Origin: Nissolia schottii
Taxonomy: Eukaryota; Streptophyta; Magnoliopsida; Fabales; Fabaceae
DNA: 64,000 bases
Assembly: GCA_003254905.1 (NCBI GenBank)
Contig: QANU01003465.1
Coordinates: 95,121 to 159,120, forward strand
Direction: 5' to 3'
Both the position numbers and the translations under genes were made by a program. Shown here piece by piece: positions 44,621-56,012 of the stretch; position 1 is the stretch's first letter; every line of letters begins with the position of its first letter. The notes beneath the pieces were generated by a model. It was not told the DNA's origin and did not search any database. It saw only the letters and a list, made by a program, of their open reading frames with translations.

Positions 44621-45359
44621 GTCTGTCAGCATACATGTTTATGATGTGGTTATGTAACGATGGTTAGGAGTAGAAAGCGCGAGAACCTAGATAAGCAAGA
44701 CTAGTTCCCTGATCACGTAGTAACATAGATAAAGCTGTTCAGGATCCTAGGTCAACATAATAATCAGTAGGATTTTAGTATGCATGATCAATTAGAGATC
44801 TCCTGAGCGGCCTGGAGGATACCCGAGTAAACGAACAGTAGTTAGTGCTAAGGAACCCCACTGAGGACCAAGAGTTCTCACCCCCACTCGGTTATGGATC
44901 CAGCAGGTGTACGAGGTGACTGGACGGACAGTTGATTGAAGTCAAGACCTAGGGACAATGCTGACACGATGAAAATATATGTTTTGGAGAATATATGTTT
45001 TGTATTATGTATTAGGACTTAGATCCATTTTGTGTACATATTTATTATTATGACAATGTGTACTGATGCTGGACCTTGGTTGTATTTATTTATGTATGCA
45101 CATATACTCTTTATGTTCTGCTCCAATTACCCTGAGCCTATAGCGATTGTTGTTATACGTTCTCTAAATCACGCACGGCCCCTAATTTACAAGCTGATAT
45201 TGTAAAAGAATAATTTTCAAATTGGTCCATATTTTCGTATAAGAACTATTTGCAAAGGTAAGAGTAAGGGTAAAAGTTAACCTGGCACAACGCACAATAA
45301 CCCTGTGAGCATTGCTTGCTACCATGGAAGCAGGCAGTTAGCAGGGGTGTTACAACAAT

Positions 45360-46925
45360 CGCCATCCTTGCCGACGATCACAAATCGTGATGCAACTCAG
45401 CCACCACACAAGAAGTCCTTTATCTCCGATGATGAAGCACCACCACGAAAACATGCCAGCGCACCACACGGCCGCCGACGATTGTCTCCGTTCCAGGCAT
45501 CAACTGTTGAGAGAATAGAAAGTGTTGATGTGTAGGCAGAGGCTATGAGAAAGCTTGAGGGAATTGAAATTGATAGAGAACCTCTATTGGTTCTAAGCTT
45601 CTGGTGATTGTGTGTTATTGCGATGTATTGACATTAAGAGATGTTTTGCATATATATAGTAAGGCTCCCTTCCTCTTTCGACTTTTGTTCTGTTTAGGTG
45701 GGTTCTATTTTTCTATGTCATGGAGGGTAAAGAAAGGCCAAAAGATTATAACTGGTTCAGTAAACTGGATTTCTCCAGCAATGCAAGAGGAATAGATTGA
45801 ATGTTTATTTTGATTCAGTTCATTTTTTAATAAGCTAAACTTTTGGACACAAACAAACTCTTACCAAAAATACAGGGAAATAGTCTCACAAACAGCCCTT
45901 TATCTAAATAATAGCTTACCCGCTCAGAATTAATAAAGTTATTATCTGATTGAGAGTAGCAGTATATAGAGTAAGGGGAATGGAGTGTGTAGATCCACAT
46001 CAACCAACTAATGGACGAAGTTGTGCATTTTAGGCTCTCTCGATTGCTCCTTACAGGCTATGTTTAGATGGTGGCTAAGGAGGAAGTGGAAGTTAAGTAA
46101 AGTGTGTTTGTAACTGATTTATTAAGAGGGAGTCGAATGGCCAAGGAGGGACACCTTGTCCCTCCCTTTCCATCCAAAGACTTCATTCTTTGACCCTCCA
46201 AATGGGGGGGGGGGGTGGTCACTGCTTTTACCAAGCGTTATTGTTTTGGTCCATATTTTCCTTTCTAAATGGAAGCTATTGATTCAACTATGACTAATTT
46301 CAAAAAGGGACTTCTTGTTTGCTTTCTCAGAGTTATTGTTGAACGGTGTCTTGCTTGTTAGCACAAGTTCATATTTATTTTTTTATTGCAGTCAAAACTT
46401 CAACATGTATTATTCCTGCGGTATGTTCAGCAGATTTTGATCCAAAAATCTTTAGTAGTGATCTCATATCTTGCAACGATGAAATGCTTAATTGTTGCTT
46501 CTTTGATGTATAGTAATGTTTATACAAGTAAATTTTATGTGCATTCATGCTCCTATAATTTGATAACATGCCCCACCGACATTTTAATTTCAATGCATAC
46601 TGGCTACTGTTCATCATAGCATGTTAGCATCTTCCCTAAATGTGAGCAAATCCAGTTGCGCAGTACGGAAAGCATGAGAATCTTTGGGAAGGATTAGGAA
46701 AATATAAAATTATATCTTAATAAATTGTTATAAAATCAAAGATACATGTTACAGTTTTCATTATTGTCTAATTTATAGTAAAGAAGTTTGTATTTCTCTT
46801 TTTGCTAAAAGAAAGACAACATAATATTTAGGTCCTTTTGGCAAGGTCAATTGGTTAATAGTAATTAAAAAAATATAATTAAAAAATTAATCACATTTTT
46901 TTAAAAAAAATATAAATACTAAATT
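45360..46925. other. Unassigned DNA right of the solo LTR
   Basis: A 76-codon plus-strand frame at 45305-45535 starts inside the LTR and encodes a basic peptide (PPHKKSFISDDEAPPRKHAS) with no family I know. Further right there are no convincing coding regions. A G-run lies at 46206-46216. Confidence 0.4.
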
Positions 46926-46929
46926 TCCA

Positions 46930-47243
46930 AATAGGAAAAATTGCGGACGTTAGAAACTGCTGCAATCCTTTTTGTTAAATTTTACATGCTAAATTCTGCG
47001 GCGGTTTTGAACGGCCACTAAATTAAGTGATAATTTTTACACTTTGCAGCGGTTCATAACCGCCGCAAAACTGTCAATGCCCTTGCTCTGCTCCAGCTGT
47101 TGTTTGGAACAGCCGCTATATGGCCGTCGATGGTGAATTTAACGGTAGTTATAGAACCCTCGCGACTTGCTTTTAGCGCTTGTTTATAACGGCCGAAAAA
47201 TGCACTGTTAACCGCCGCAAAATGCCTTTTTTTTCTTGTCGTG
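46930..47243. mobile_element. CACTA-like terminal fragment
   Basis: The right end reads, in complement, CACGACAAGAAAAAAAAGGC, a mutated CACTACAAGAAAA terminus, followed by repeated GCGGCGGTT / AACCGCCGC subterminal palindromes (for example near 47058 and 47210). No transposase is present. Confidence 0.65.
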
Positions 47244-47687
47244 TCCTTCTCTCCCTTTCTTTTGAATCCTCAAATCCTCCCATGTCTCCTTGGTGTTTCC
47301 GAACCCTACTTTAAAACGTGTTCTACTATGTATTTTCCCTCTTCCCCTGTAAACGCGGAGAAGTCAAGATCCTTATATCCCCTCGGGATTGGTCTGGCCG
47401 ATCCAAGGGTCTAAGTTGGAGTCATATGATCAGCCTGGGTTCAAAGAAGGTTGTGCAAAGCATTTGCCATTTGCAGCTTTGCTTGGAAAGCATAATTCCC
47501 GTTTACCAGTTGGTGTTAGCATGCAACCATTTCCTCGGAATTGATGGGTGGGTGAGACCGAGAAGTAAGACTGGTCGATTTTATTTATTTATTTATAGAA
47601 AAGAAGAAAACATGTGATACACAATGCTTCTTGTCTAGGTACAAGGGCATGAAAAACACTAGGCTTCAGTACATGAAAAACTTTGAT

Positions 47688-50600
47688 TTACATGACTGAG
47701 CATGCATTTGGGTTGTCATCGTTAAAGAGCCCCATAAGCTTCATCTCTGGAGACTTAGGGTCACCCAGTGCCTGAGGGACGCTCCTGACGAAACCAGTTG
47801 GCGCTTTGATGTCATAAGCCCCACTCACATATGGAAAAGTCACCAAGTTGTACGGAACAAAGGGCCACACGTCAGCTGTCTTCCCTGTGTTCCGCACTTC
47901 TTCCAGCACTTCCTTTGGATCTACATGACCTGTCACAGTCACTCTCTGCATCTTTTGGTTTACATCCACGGATTCCACCCCTGAACCAACACCATTCATT
48001 TTAGAGACTGAAATTAAACTGAAGCTAGCTAGAATCAACTGCTGTGACTAAAAAAGTGGGTGTTATTTTAACTCATTTTATGTAGGACAATACTTTACCA
48101 ACTCACTCATCATCAATTACTGAATAAGATTTTAATGGAACTCACTTTTCATTAAAAATCTCATCTAACAATGAATAATTAGTGAGTTGATAAAGTGTCT
48201 CACTTAAAACGAGTATAAAAACATTTCTTCAGAGCGAAAGAAATAATTATATAGTATCAAAGCCAAAATGAATAATCTTGGGTACAAACTAGAATCAATT
48301 GATGTCAGAAAAAAAGGGGTTGTTAATTTAACTCATTTTATATGAGACACTTTACCAACTCACTCATCATCGACTATTGAATCAAATTTTAATGGAACTC
48401 ACTTTTCATTAAATCTCATCTAACAATAGATAATTAGTGAGTTGATAATGTGTCTCACTTAAAACGAGTATAAAAACATTTCTTCAGAGCAAAAGAAATA
48501 ATTATATAGTATCAAAGCCAAAATGAATAATCTTGGGTACAACGAGAATCGACTGCTGTCAGAAAAAAGGGCTGTTAGTTTAACTCATTTTATATGAGAC
48601 ACTTTACCAACTTACTCATCATCAACTACTGAATCAAATTTTAATGGAACTCATTTTTCATTAAATCTCATCTAACAATGGATAATTAGTGAGTTGATAA
48701 AGTGTCTCACTTAAAACGAGTATAAAAACATTTTTTCATAGCAAAAGAAATAATTAAATGGTATCAAAGCCAAAATGAATAATCTTGGGTACAAACTCAC
48801 AAAAGTGTGGTCCATAATGATCATCATAGATCCCACTCGGTCGTGAGTGTAGTTGTGTCAACATAACCCATTTTAGGTATTACCAAAACATTACTAAGTC
48901 AAACACATTTTCATAAATGTGATTGTCTATTTAAAATTATTTATTTTAGTCATCGTCGTATCATTAGTGCATATTATATGACACAGGGCATTGCTACCAT
49001 CACAATTTTGGAGTAGCGAATTTACAAGGAATCCAAAATTTGACAACTTTTGTGCAACTCATTTTTTTTAATGTATATATTTTTTTCCTTTTTCTTATTC
49101 TTCATTTTTTTCCTCTCTTCTTCTCCATTCCCCCATCATATTTTTTTCGCTTTCATATTATTCTTTATGAATCCAAGAGTTTCCATTTTTATTTCCATCA
49201 TATTCGTTGTTTTTAGTTTTTCAAATGTTTGTATATTTGTGTAGTTTGTTTGTGCATATCTTGTTAATCTAAGGTCTGTGCATGTGTATAAAAAAGTTTG
49301 TGCATTTTTATTTAAAAGTTTATGCATGTGAACATAAAAGTTTTCTTCTTCGTCTTTGTCTTTATTTACGCTTTCTTCATATTTTTGGTTTCTAGTTGTT
49401 AAAAAGTTTGTGCACGTCAGTTCAAAAGTTTGTGCATATGCTTAGAGTATGAATAAGAAGATGGAGAAAGTGTGACATTTACTTTTCGTTATTTAATGCG
49501 CCACAAATTCAGTTTGATTTGGTTTTATATTTTAAAAAAATTGTTCATGTGTATCCAAAAAGTTTGTGCATATATATGTAAAGTTTGTGCATTTAGTGTC
49601 ACTATGTAAACCATGAGTTGACAATATGGTTGATTCCATTTAGATTATACCCCTAGCATTATTCCAAATTTATACAACTACATATTTTCTCAAATTTAAG
49701 TTTAATAATTTAGTTCGTAAGCTTTATTTGTTTGGTTTTGAAAGACGACTTGGGGTTTTACTCTAATATTAATTGTATAATTCAAAGTTAGATCATAAGG
49801 AAATCGAAGTTCTCGGAAGAGGAGCTCTTCGGACTTGCACCCGTAAATAAAAAATAAATAAAGCGTACATGAGTAAGATATCAACCAAGTTGGTCTGTGT
49901 ATTTTTATTTAGCCTTTTTATTATTGGATTATTTACAGTGATCTAGCGTCCGGATGTTATTTACTCAGCGACCGCTATAAGTTCGACTAAACTTATATTG
50001 GTTTTATTAGTTTTAAAAGTTTTTCTTAATGGTTTTCTAGATTATCACGAACAGTATTTGGACATGAAATTAATTTATTTTTTTACTACGGAACAATATA
50101 TTAAGGTAATTTGTCAAAATCATAAGTAATCACGCATCATAAATGGGCGATTTTCTATTGATTTACAAATGCAAAATTAATCTATTGTCATTACATAAAT
50201 TAAAATTAAATTATTACTTGAATCTTTTGTAAAGTAGAATGACAATATAATTGAACCAAAACATGAGAACAAATTTATACGCAAAACATTATTATTTGAA
50301 TCGTGGACTATTATTATTATTGTTCCAAGCATGCATGAAAGTTGGGTGTCAAATATATAGCAACAGGAGAAATTCTTGATTTATTTAGTTTATTTGTTCA
50401 CTAGTACTCATGGGATGAGCAAAACAGATTATTTTCCAGAATCCCGCAAAGCTGATAAGTTGTACGAAGCTATTAAAAGTGGTAATTTACCAAACAGAGA
50501 TTATATAGTGGTGGAAGTGATAACAAGGAGAGAGGGTTAGTTTATATACACCTTTCAAGTCTTCCACTGCATTTGTAACTTTTCTAACACAGCCTTCACA

Positions 50601-50828
50601 GTCCATTTTCACCCTGATATTCACTGTCTAATGTCATAAAACAAACAAAATCGGATTTCACGAGATTAGAGTTTGACATACATAGAATATGTGTCAAAAT
50701 TAAGGGAGACACGATAAAAGAATTAGTAACACGCTACAGAAGTTGAAGATAACCTGCTTGGGCAGGCGTTTCTTCTTTGGTATGGAACAATCAGTGAAGC
50801 ATTCTGGAAGATGGTCGAGAAACCCCAT
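47688..50828 (-). CDS. Heavy-metal-associated isoprenylated plant protein (HIPP), complete, three exons
   Basis: Exons on the minus strand: 50828-50754, 50627-50552 and 47980-47688 (75, 76 and 293 nt), joining in phase to 147 residues. The HMA domain starts after exon 1 (TVNIRVKMDCEGCVRKV) with metal-binding cysteines C35 and C38, continues VESVDVNQKMQRVTVTGHVD, and the C-terminus NPNACSVM ends in a CaaX box CSVM, a farnesylation-type signal. HIPPs bind heavy metals or partner proteins and are membrane-anchored by the prenyl group; they respond to metal and drought stress. Intron 2 is 2571 bp and holds tandem MITEs and a GCACAAAC cluster. It is a divergent paralogue of the plus-strand HIPP at 54079. 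Which numbered HIPP it corresponds to is not determined. Confidence 0.93.
48055..48800. repeat. Three tandem copies of a MITE-like 250 bp unit in HIPP intron 2
   Basis: Units start near 48060, 48317 and 48573. Each contains TTTAACTCATTTTAT(A)TGAGACAC... at one end and the near-complement GTGTCTCACTTAAAACGAGTA at the other, giving about 40 bp inverted arms (including CTTTACCAACTCACTCATCA against AGTGAGTTGATAAAGTG), followed by a shared spacer ending AATGAATAATCTTGGGTACA. Confidence 0.88.
49240..49600. repeat. GTTTGTGCA cluster (complement of GCACAAAC) in HIPP intron 2
   Basis: AAAGTTTGTGCAT or close variants occur about seven times (near 49248, 49298, 49316, 49406, 49425, 49558 and 49577). 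This is the reverse complement of the 26.4-27.4 kb motif. Confidence 0.75.
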
Positions 50829-50899
50829 TGGGACAAGCCGATCGAATGTTCCTCCGAAAGAAAATTGGTTGTGCGCTTGTATATGATTTGGTCTAATGA

Positions 50900-50901
<2 letters not shown>

Positions 50902-50932
<31 letters not shown>

Positions 50933-50935
50933 NCA
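50902..50935. repeat. (TA)n microsatellite upstream of HIPP start
   Basis: An alternating AT run ends in an unresolved base at 50933, about 75-105 bases before the minus-strand ATG at 50828. It may overlap the TATA region of this gene, and its true length is unknown because of the gap. Confidence 0.7.
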
Positions 50936-50969
50936 TTGAATTAAATACTCGGTTTCTCGGAAGCATCAT

Positions 50970-52150
50970 ATCGTATATTTTATGGTATGATGATTGACTT
51001 GACTTTGGTTTTGGTGGTTGAGTGATAGTTTATTGGTGGTTTATCAAAAATATCGTATAGGATAAATGTCTCGTGCTACTTCATTTACTTATTATATATA
51101 ATTTTTATAACTAAATTTATCAAATTTTATTATCATTTATTGATCTAATATGATATATTAATGAATTATAAGATTTAATGTAATAAATTAATACTTTTCT
51201 ATACAATATTTGGAGAGATGCATCGTAATCTCAAATGGTCCTCAAATCTATAAATCTCTTATAAGTTAACTCTTTCAATAATTTGACTAATGAAAAGTTT
51301 ATTACGATCATATAAAACGTGAAATGATAACAAAATTTGATGAATTTAATTAATTATAAAAATTATAAAAAATAAATGAATTAAGTAACATGAGATATTT
51401 ACCCCACTAAGTATTTAAGCAATCACCTTCTAATTTATTTGTTCACATATTGTAAATATAGTTTTTTTTTTCTTGCCATGATTTAAGTCAAATATAAAAT
51501 TAGACCCAGTGATCAACTCGTCCAATGTATCAGATCATTAAATTGCTGGTTGAACTAGTTGAACCAAATGTTTTTCTGGTACATCGGTGAAAACGAGATT
51601 TAAATTTGTGATCTCATTTAAATTATCTAAGCTCTTCACTACTAGACTTTATTTAAAGAAGTACTCTAAGAGAGCGAGATAGATTGTGACACATCAACAA
51701 AAGAGCACTAACAATATAATACAGGCAATTAGGTAGTAACTTGGACAAGCGGCTGTTTACTACACTTGCATTATGTGTTCGACTTGTTAAAGAAGGAAGC
51801 TTAGGGTATTCTCTCTCCCATTTGAGGTCGACGGATCTAAAGTGCAAGGCTTAAGGCTTAAGGCTGTGGACAAACCAAAGACTTGCTTCGATAAAGATTT
51901 GTTGGTTACCTTATACATCCAGATCGTATTTTTCAGAATACCAGCATTCTTCTCAACCTTCCGAAGCCATTCCGAAGTCATAAAAAAAGATTAGAAACTT
52001 AGTTTCAAAAGCTTCTAAGGCTAAAATCCTTTCACAGGTTGTATTAGAAAACATTCTCTTCCATGATTGTAGTATTGTTATCATCTCTGAATGATTTAGC
52101 AAAAGTGTAAACCAACCAAAAACAAATTCTTATATTGGGCGCATTTGTTT
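50970..52150. other. Intergenic DNA between the HIPP genes, left part
   Basis: AT-rich, without a recognisable gene. Two overlapping short minus-strand frames (51653-51847, 51787-51981) lie in a less AT-rich block whose peptide (EWLRKVEKNAGILKN) matches nothing I know; it may be transposon-derived. Confidence 0.45.
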
Positions 52151-52152
52151 GT

Positions 52153-52335
52153 CACTACTAGAAAAACGCTAAATACCGACAAATTTTACTGGCAGATTTA
52201 TTGCAGATGTTATTGATGGATTTTATATACCTAATCTATTGAAAAATGCATTTATCAACTTTGGTGATGAAGAACGTCAACATTTTTAGCAAATATTTAT
52301 CTACCGGTGTTTGCGCCAGTGATGAAGAACGTCAA
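52153..52335 (+). mobile_element. CACTA-like terminal fragment
   Basis: Begins CACTACTAGAAAAACGCTAA with the following ACCGACAAATTTTACTGGCAG resembling the subterminal zone of the 28010 element. A 20 bp GTGATGAAGAACGTCAACAT block occurs twice (about 52263 and 52319). No right terminus was found. Confidence 0.6.
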
Positions 52336-52566
52336 CATGTTCATTGTCTAGGACATTTTGAATTTGACGGAGGAAATGACTGTTACTGATTTGGGTTATG
52401 TGTAGCTAATATAGGTGTTAGGGCCAATGATTACTTGTTTGTGGTATTAGCAAGCAGGGGTCTTTATGGGGTTTCTTTATGAAGGTGGCAGATCTTGACT
52501 TTGGTGTTAATTAAGGTAGAATCATGATGAATTTCTTAAGTGGTGGACATTTGTCAAGGTGGATAT

Positions 52567-53090
52567 TTGTTAGTATTTCTGGCTCATGTAAAAATTCCTT
52601 AATTAAGAGTTTATCAATTTTATTTTATTAGCTATTACTTGATGGGAAAGTTGGCTTGGTGAGAAAGTTTGCAGGCTAAGTTTACTTGGTGGGCAAGTCT
52701 AGCAACTTGGAGGCCAAGGATTGAGTGACTATAAATAGGATCAAGGCCAAGGGACGAGGACATACACACAAATAGCATTGTTGTGTGCTATGATTATTAG
52801 CAAGTGAGAAAGATAATTTCTATTTATGAGAGAAGTGTACAAGGAATTTGGGTTAGATTTTGGTTAAAACTTTCTGTGTTCTTGTAAGATTAAATTATTT
52901 CTCTCATAGTGAAATAGTTTCCTCTTGGATGATGTAGGCAATATTTTACCAAACCACGTTAATCTCTGCATCCACTCTTCTGTTTATCCAATTTTTCTTT
53001 CCATTGTTCGCGTTATATATTTTCATAATAATCGCTAATGATCGTGTGGGGAAAATTCGCTGCATGTTTTTCCCAACAAGATAGAGCAAT
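52567..53090 (-). mobile_element. Probable Copia LTR, minus orientation
   Basis: On the minus strand it starts TGTTGGGAAAAACATGCAGC at about 53090 and ends in ACA at about 52568, with the TG...CA ends of LTRs. I found no convincing target duplication, so its limits, and whether it is solo, are uncertain. Confidence 0.5.
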
Positions 53091-53336
53091 AGATGAAGAA
53101 ATTAATAAGGATAATTTTATAAAGTACTATTAAGTTTTCCTAACTTTGAAATTATCGTGACTAGAAAAAATAGAATAGGAAAAGTGGAATCATGAATTGA
53201 ATGAATAGATTGATATTGAAACTTGAATCAGAATGTATTACAAGAGTTTGATATTTATACAAGAGAAAGAGTAACTTGAGATGTTAGTTAATTATACAAA
53301 GTGTGTTTACCTAACTTAAATAACTCTATTAGGCCT

Positions 53337-53625
53337 CCTCAAATTGAAAGTGGGGATTGTAGGTTCAACAATCCCAGTTTGTCGAAGATTTGTTGGAGTT
53401 GAGCTGGTGGTAGTGGTTTGGTACAAATATCTGCAATTTGTGATTATGTTCTGATTGGCAACAAGTGTATCAATCCTGCCTTGAGTTTCTCTCGGACTAT
53501 TTGATGGTCTAACTTGATATTCTTGGTTCTTTCATGGCAAATAGGATTTGATGCTAGGTGTAATACAAAGGAATTATCAACGTAGAGTAATGTAGGGGAT
53601 GACTTGTAGGTCTTGTAGAATGTAC
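53337..53625 (-). pseudogene. Copia RNase H C-terminal fragment
   Basis: The minus-strand translation reads LYVDNSFALHLASNPICHER, TKNIKLDHQIVREKLKAGLI, HLLPIRT, then QIADICTKPLPPAQLQQIFD and KLGLLNLQSPL. This is the conserved end of Copia RNase H (the usual HIxxDxHFxRE and ADxxTKxL motifs). One stop interrupts it. A 3' LTR should follow on the left (about 53100-53330). Confidence 0.85.
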
Positions 53626-54078
53626 GTTAGCCACTAATTTCGCAAGTTGTTACTACCTTAACTCTTAGGATAAATTTGATAGATGTTTGACAATTTTAGA
53701 GACAATTTTGATAATTTTAAAAAATTTAAAAATAAAGTTGATAGAAACTACTAACTTTAGAGACGAAATTGATGTCTTAGTCTATGTTAAGATGTGACGA
53801 GCAATCACCACTTCTCTATTGGGCCGACTTTGGGCAACCTCTTACCTCTTACCCAAGAGCCTCAACCTAAAACCAGAAGTTTGGGAGAAAATAAGTCTAT
53901 CATCTAAGCATTACTGAATTCATTAAAATTTAGCACAAGTTGGGGCACAAAACATTGTTCCCTTCGAAACGTACAATTGGTACCCCAGAACTGTCCTAGA
54001 CTGGATAGGAACCCCTTGTACACCCTTTCCCCCTCTCTCCCCCTTTCTCCGTTAATTACTCGAAACAGAACGCAAGAA

Positions 54079-55498
54079 ATGGGTGTTCTTGATTATATTT
54101 CAGACTTTTTCTCAGTTTCCGCCACCTCGGGAAAGAAACGGAAGCCAATGCAGGTTTGCATCGGTTTCTCAATCTGTTTAACTACCCAACTACTCTTTCA
54201 ACGTGTGTGCGCGCGTGTGTGCGCTAGGCCTCAAGCAAATAACACTGATTTTTATTTTTGTCTCTGTTACAGACGGTTGAAATCAAGGTGAAGATGGACT
54301 GTGATGGCTGTGAAAGAAGAGTTAGGAATTCGGTTGCTTACATGAAAGGTTGGTTTATATATCTGTCCCTTTCTTGGTCTCTCGTATTTTCTATCTCCGG
54401 GAAGTAGAGTTCCCGTTTGAATTGTTCATCACAGCCAAAATATTGGAAACTCTGTTTCCATACAACAACAACAACAACAACATTGCTTCATGTTTTTGCA
54501 AAAAGAAACAACGCTAATTTCATCATTTAATCAGTATGATAATAATAATAATAATAAGGGGTAATGACATTTATGTGGCTTTGCATGGAATTTATTCTTA
54601 ATATATGGGTCAGATTGAAAAATTACTGATGTATGGCCCTTTTTATGAAATTATCATCCTAGGTGGCGATTTCAGACTTGAAAATAAAAAATAAAAAAAA
54701 TTCCGATTTTTTGAAATCACCACATAGAGTGACGGTTTCAGAGTCTGAAATCACCACTTTGGGTGGCGATTTCAAATCTAAAATTTTTTTAAAAAATTAA
54801 ACCGAATTTTTCTAAAATCACCCGTGGCGATTTCAGAAAATTCACTCGTACATCTGTAATATTTTTTCAGCCAACATATTATGGGATTAAAAAAAGTTAG
54901 CTCTGATGTATATGTAAAAAATCCTAATCCCCCATACTCTTAGAACAGTAAACTTCCTTTGCGGAGAATAAAATATTTGAATCCCCTTTTCACCCAAGAG
55001 CTATTCACAGTAATAACTCTTGACATGACATTTCCTTTCCTTCTCTCTCTCTCTCTCTCATTTTATAAGTATTGTTTAACATATAAGCCCACAAAAGTAC
55101 AAGAGAAATCATGGGAAGTCAAAGAAGTAAACTAGTTTCAGCAAGGAAAGTGCAGACCTTTGAAATTATATGGGTTTTGCTTTTAACGAGTTTCGAACAG
55201 TGCAGGTGCGAAGCAGGTAGAGGTGAATAGAAAGCAGAGCAAGGTAACTGTGACCGGTTACGTTGACCGAAACAGGGTGCTGAAGAAAGTGCAGGGCACG
55301 GGAAAGAGAGCAGAGTTTTGGCCTTACATTCCGTACAATCTGGTGGCTTATCCTTACGTGGCACAGGCGTATGACAAGAAGGCGCCGTCTGGTTACGTGA
55401 AAAACACTTTGCAAGCACTCCCTGCCCCAGATGCGCTCGATGAGAAGCTCACCTCCTTCTTCAGCGATGAAAACCCAAATGCATGTTCAATCATGTAA
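54079..55498 (+). CDS. Heavy-metal-associated isoprenylated plant protein (HIPP), complete, three exons
   Basis: Exons 54079-54153, 54273-54348 and 55206-55498 (75, 76 and 293 nt, the same as the other HIPP) encode 147 residues: MGVLDYISDFFSVSATSGKK, then the HMA domain TVEIKVKMDCDGCERRVRN with metal-binding C35 and C38, VEVNRKQSKVTVTGYVDR, KRAEFWPYIPYNLVAYPYVA, and the C-terminus NPNACSIM with a CaaX box CSIM. Function as for the divergent paralogue at 47688: metal or protein binding at membranes after farnesylation. Introns are 119 and 857 bp, both GT-AG. The second has (AAC)n and (AAT)n microsatellites and an inverted-repeat block. A CT-rich leader (CCCCCTCTCTCCCCC near 54030) precedes the ATG. 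Coding integrity is complete. Confidence 0.95.
54660..54845. repeat. GGTGGCGATTTCAGA inverted-repeat block in HIPP intron 2
   Basis: GTGGCGATTTCAGA or its complement appears at least five times, alternately oriented, including the compact hairpin GAAATCACCAC-TTTGG-GTGGCGATTTC at about 54744-54771. It is non-coding. Confidence 0.8.
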
Positions 55499-56012
55499 TA
55501 ACGATATTTCAGAGCCAAGTTTTATACTTTATATATGGATTAATTGTGGGTTCTGTTGTAATAACACAGACTTTGGTGAAGTTTGACTACACCACTCCTT
55601 GGTGTTTAAATTACGTCACCCATTGATTGAATTATGCATGAAATTCACTTTCATAACCTTTTTATTTTCTTTTTTGATACTCTCTTAACCTCCTGTCATT
55701 TTGTGAAGTGTACATGTTAGGGAAGATTTCATCTTGATGGGCATGGCCTCGCATCCACCCCACTTGAACAATCATTGTTAGTTGGACTCGGAACAATTCC
55801 ACAATAGGCCGCTACTCTGGGACCTCTTAAAAGCATCAACGCCATTATCTAATAAAAAGTTGTGAAAGTAGAATCCAATGCTCTGCCAAGATGCTGGTTC
55901 CTCTTCGCCAATAGCCAAGCATTGAGAACGTTTTCCCATTGGAAGTTCGTTGTAAAACTGAACTCATTTTTTTCCATAGGAAGAAATAGTGACATGAATA
56001 TTCTAGAGGTGT
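55499..56012. other. Downstream region of the plus-strand HIPP
   Basis: It should contain the 3' UTR (a TTTATACTTTATATATGGAT region and possible AATAA-like signals near 55560). No gene is recognised. The 55849-56193 frames on both strands are open by chance and cross a transposon edge. Confidence 0.5.

Larger units (their letters stand above)
42795..45354 (+). mobile_element. Long solo LTR of a Ty3-type element
   Basis: It begins TGTAACATCCCGAATTTTC, ends GGGGTGTTACA, and is flanked by a perfect 5 bp duplication ACAAT at 42790-42794 and 45355-45359. Length is 2560 bp. No gag, pol or primer site is inside. It is related to the 19339-23195 LTR. Internal arrays at 43810-44035 and 44300-44620 are listed separately. 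The long minus-strand frames at 43968-44636 are artefacts of the second array. Confidence 0.9.

Noticed and set aside
43968-44636. Long open frames of 222 and 149 codons on the minus strand
   Set aside because: They are produced by the LTR minisatellite, show no domain, and overlap each other in two frames.
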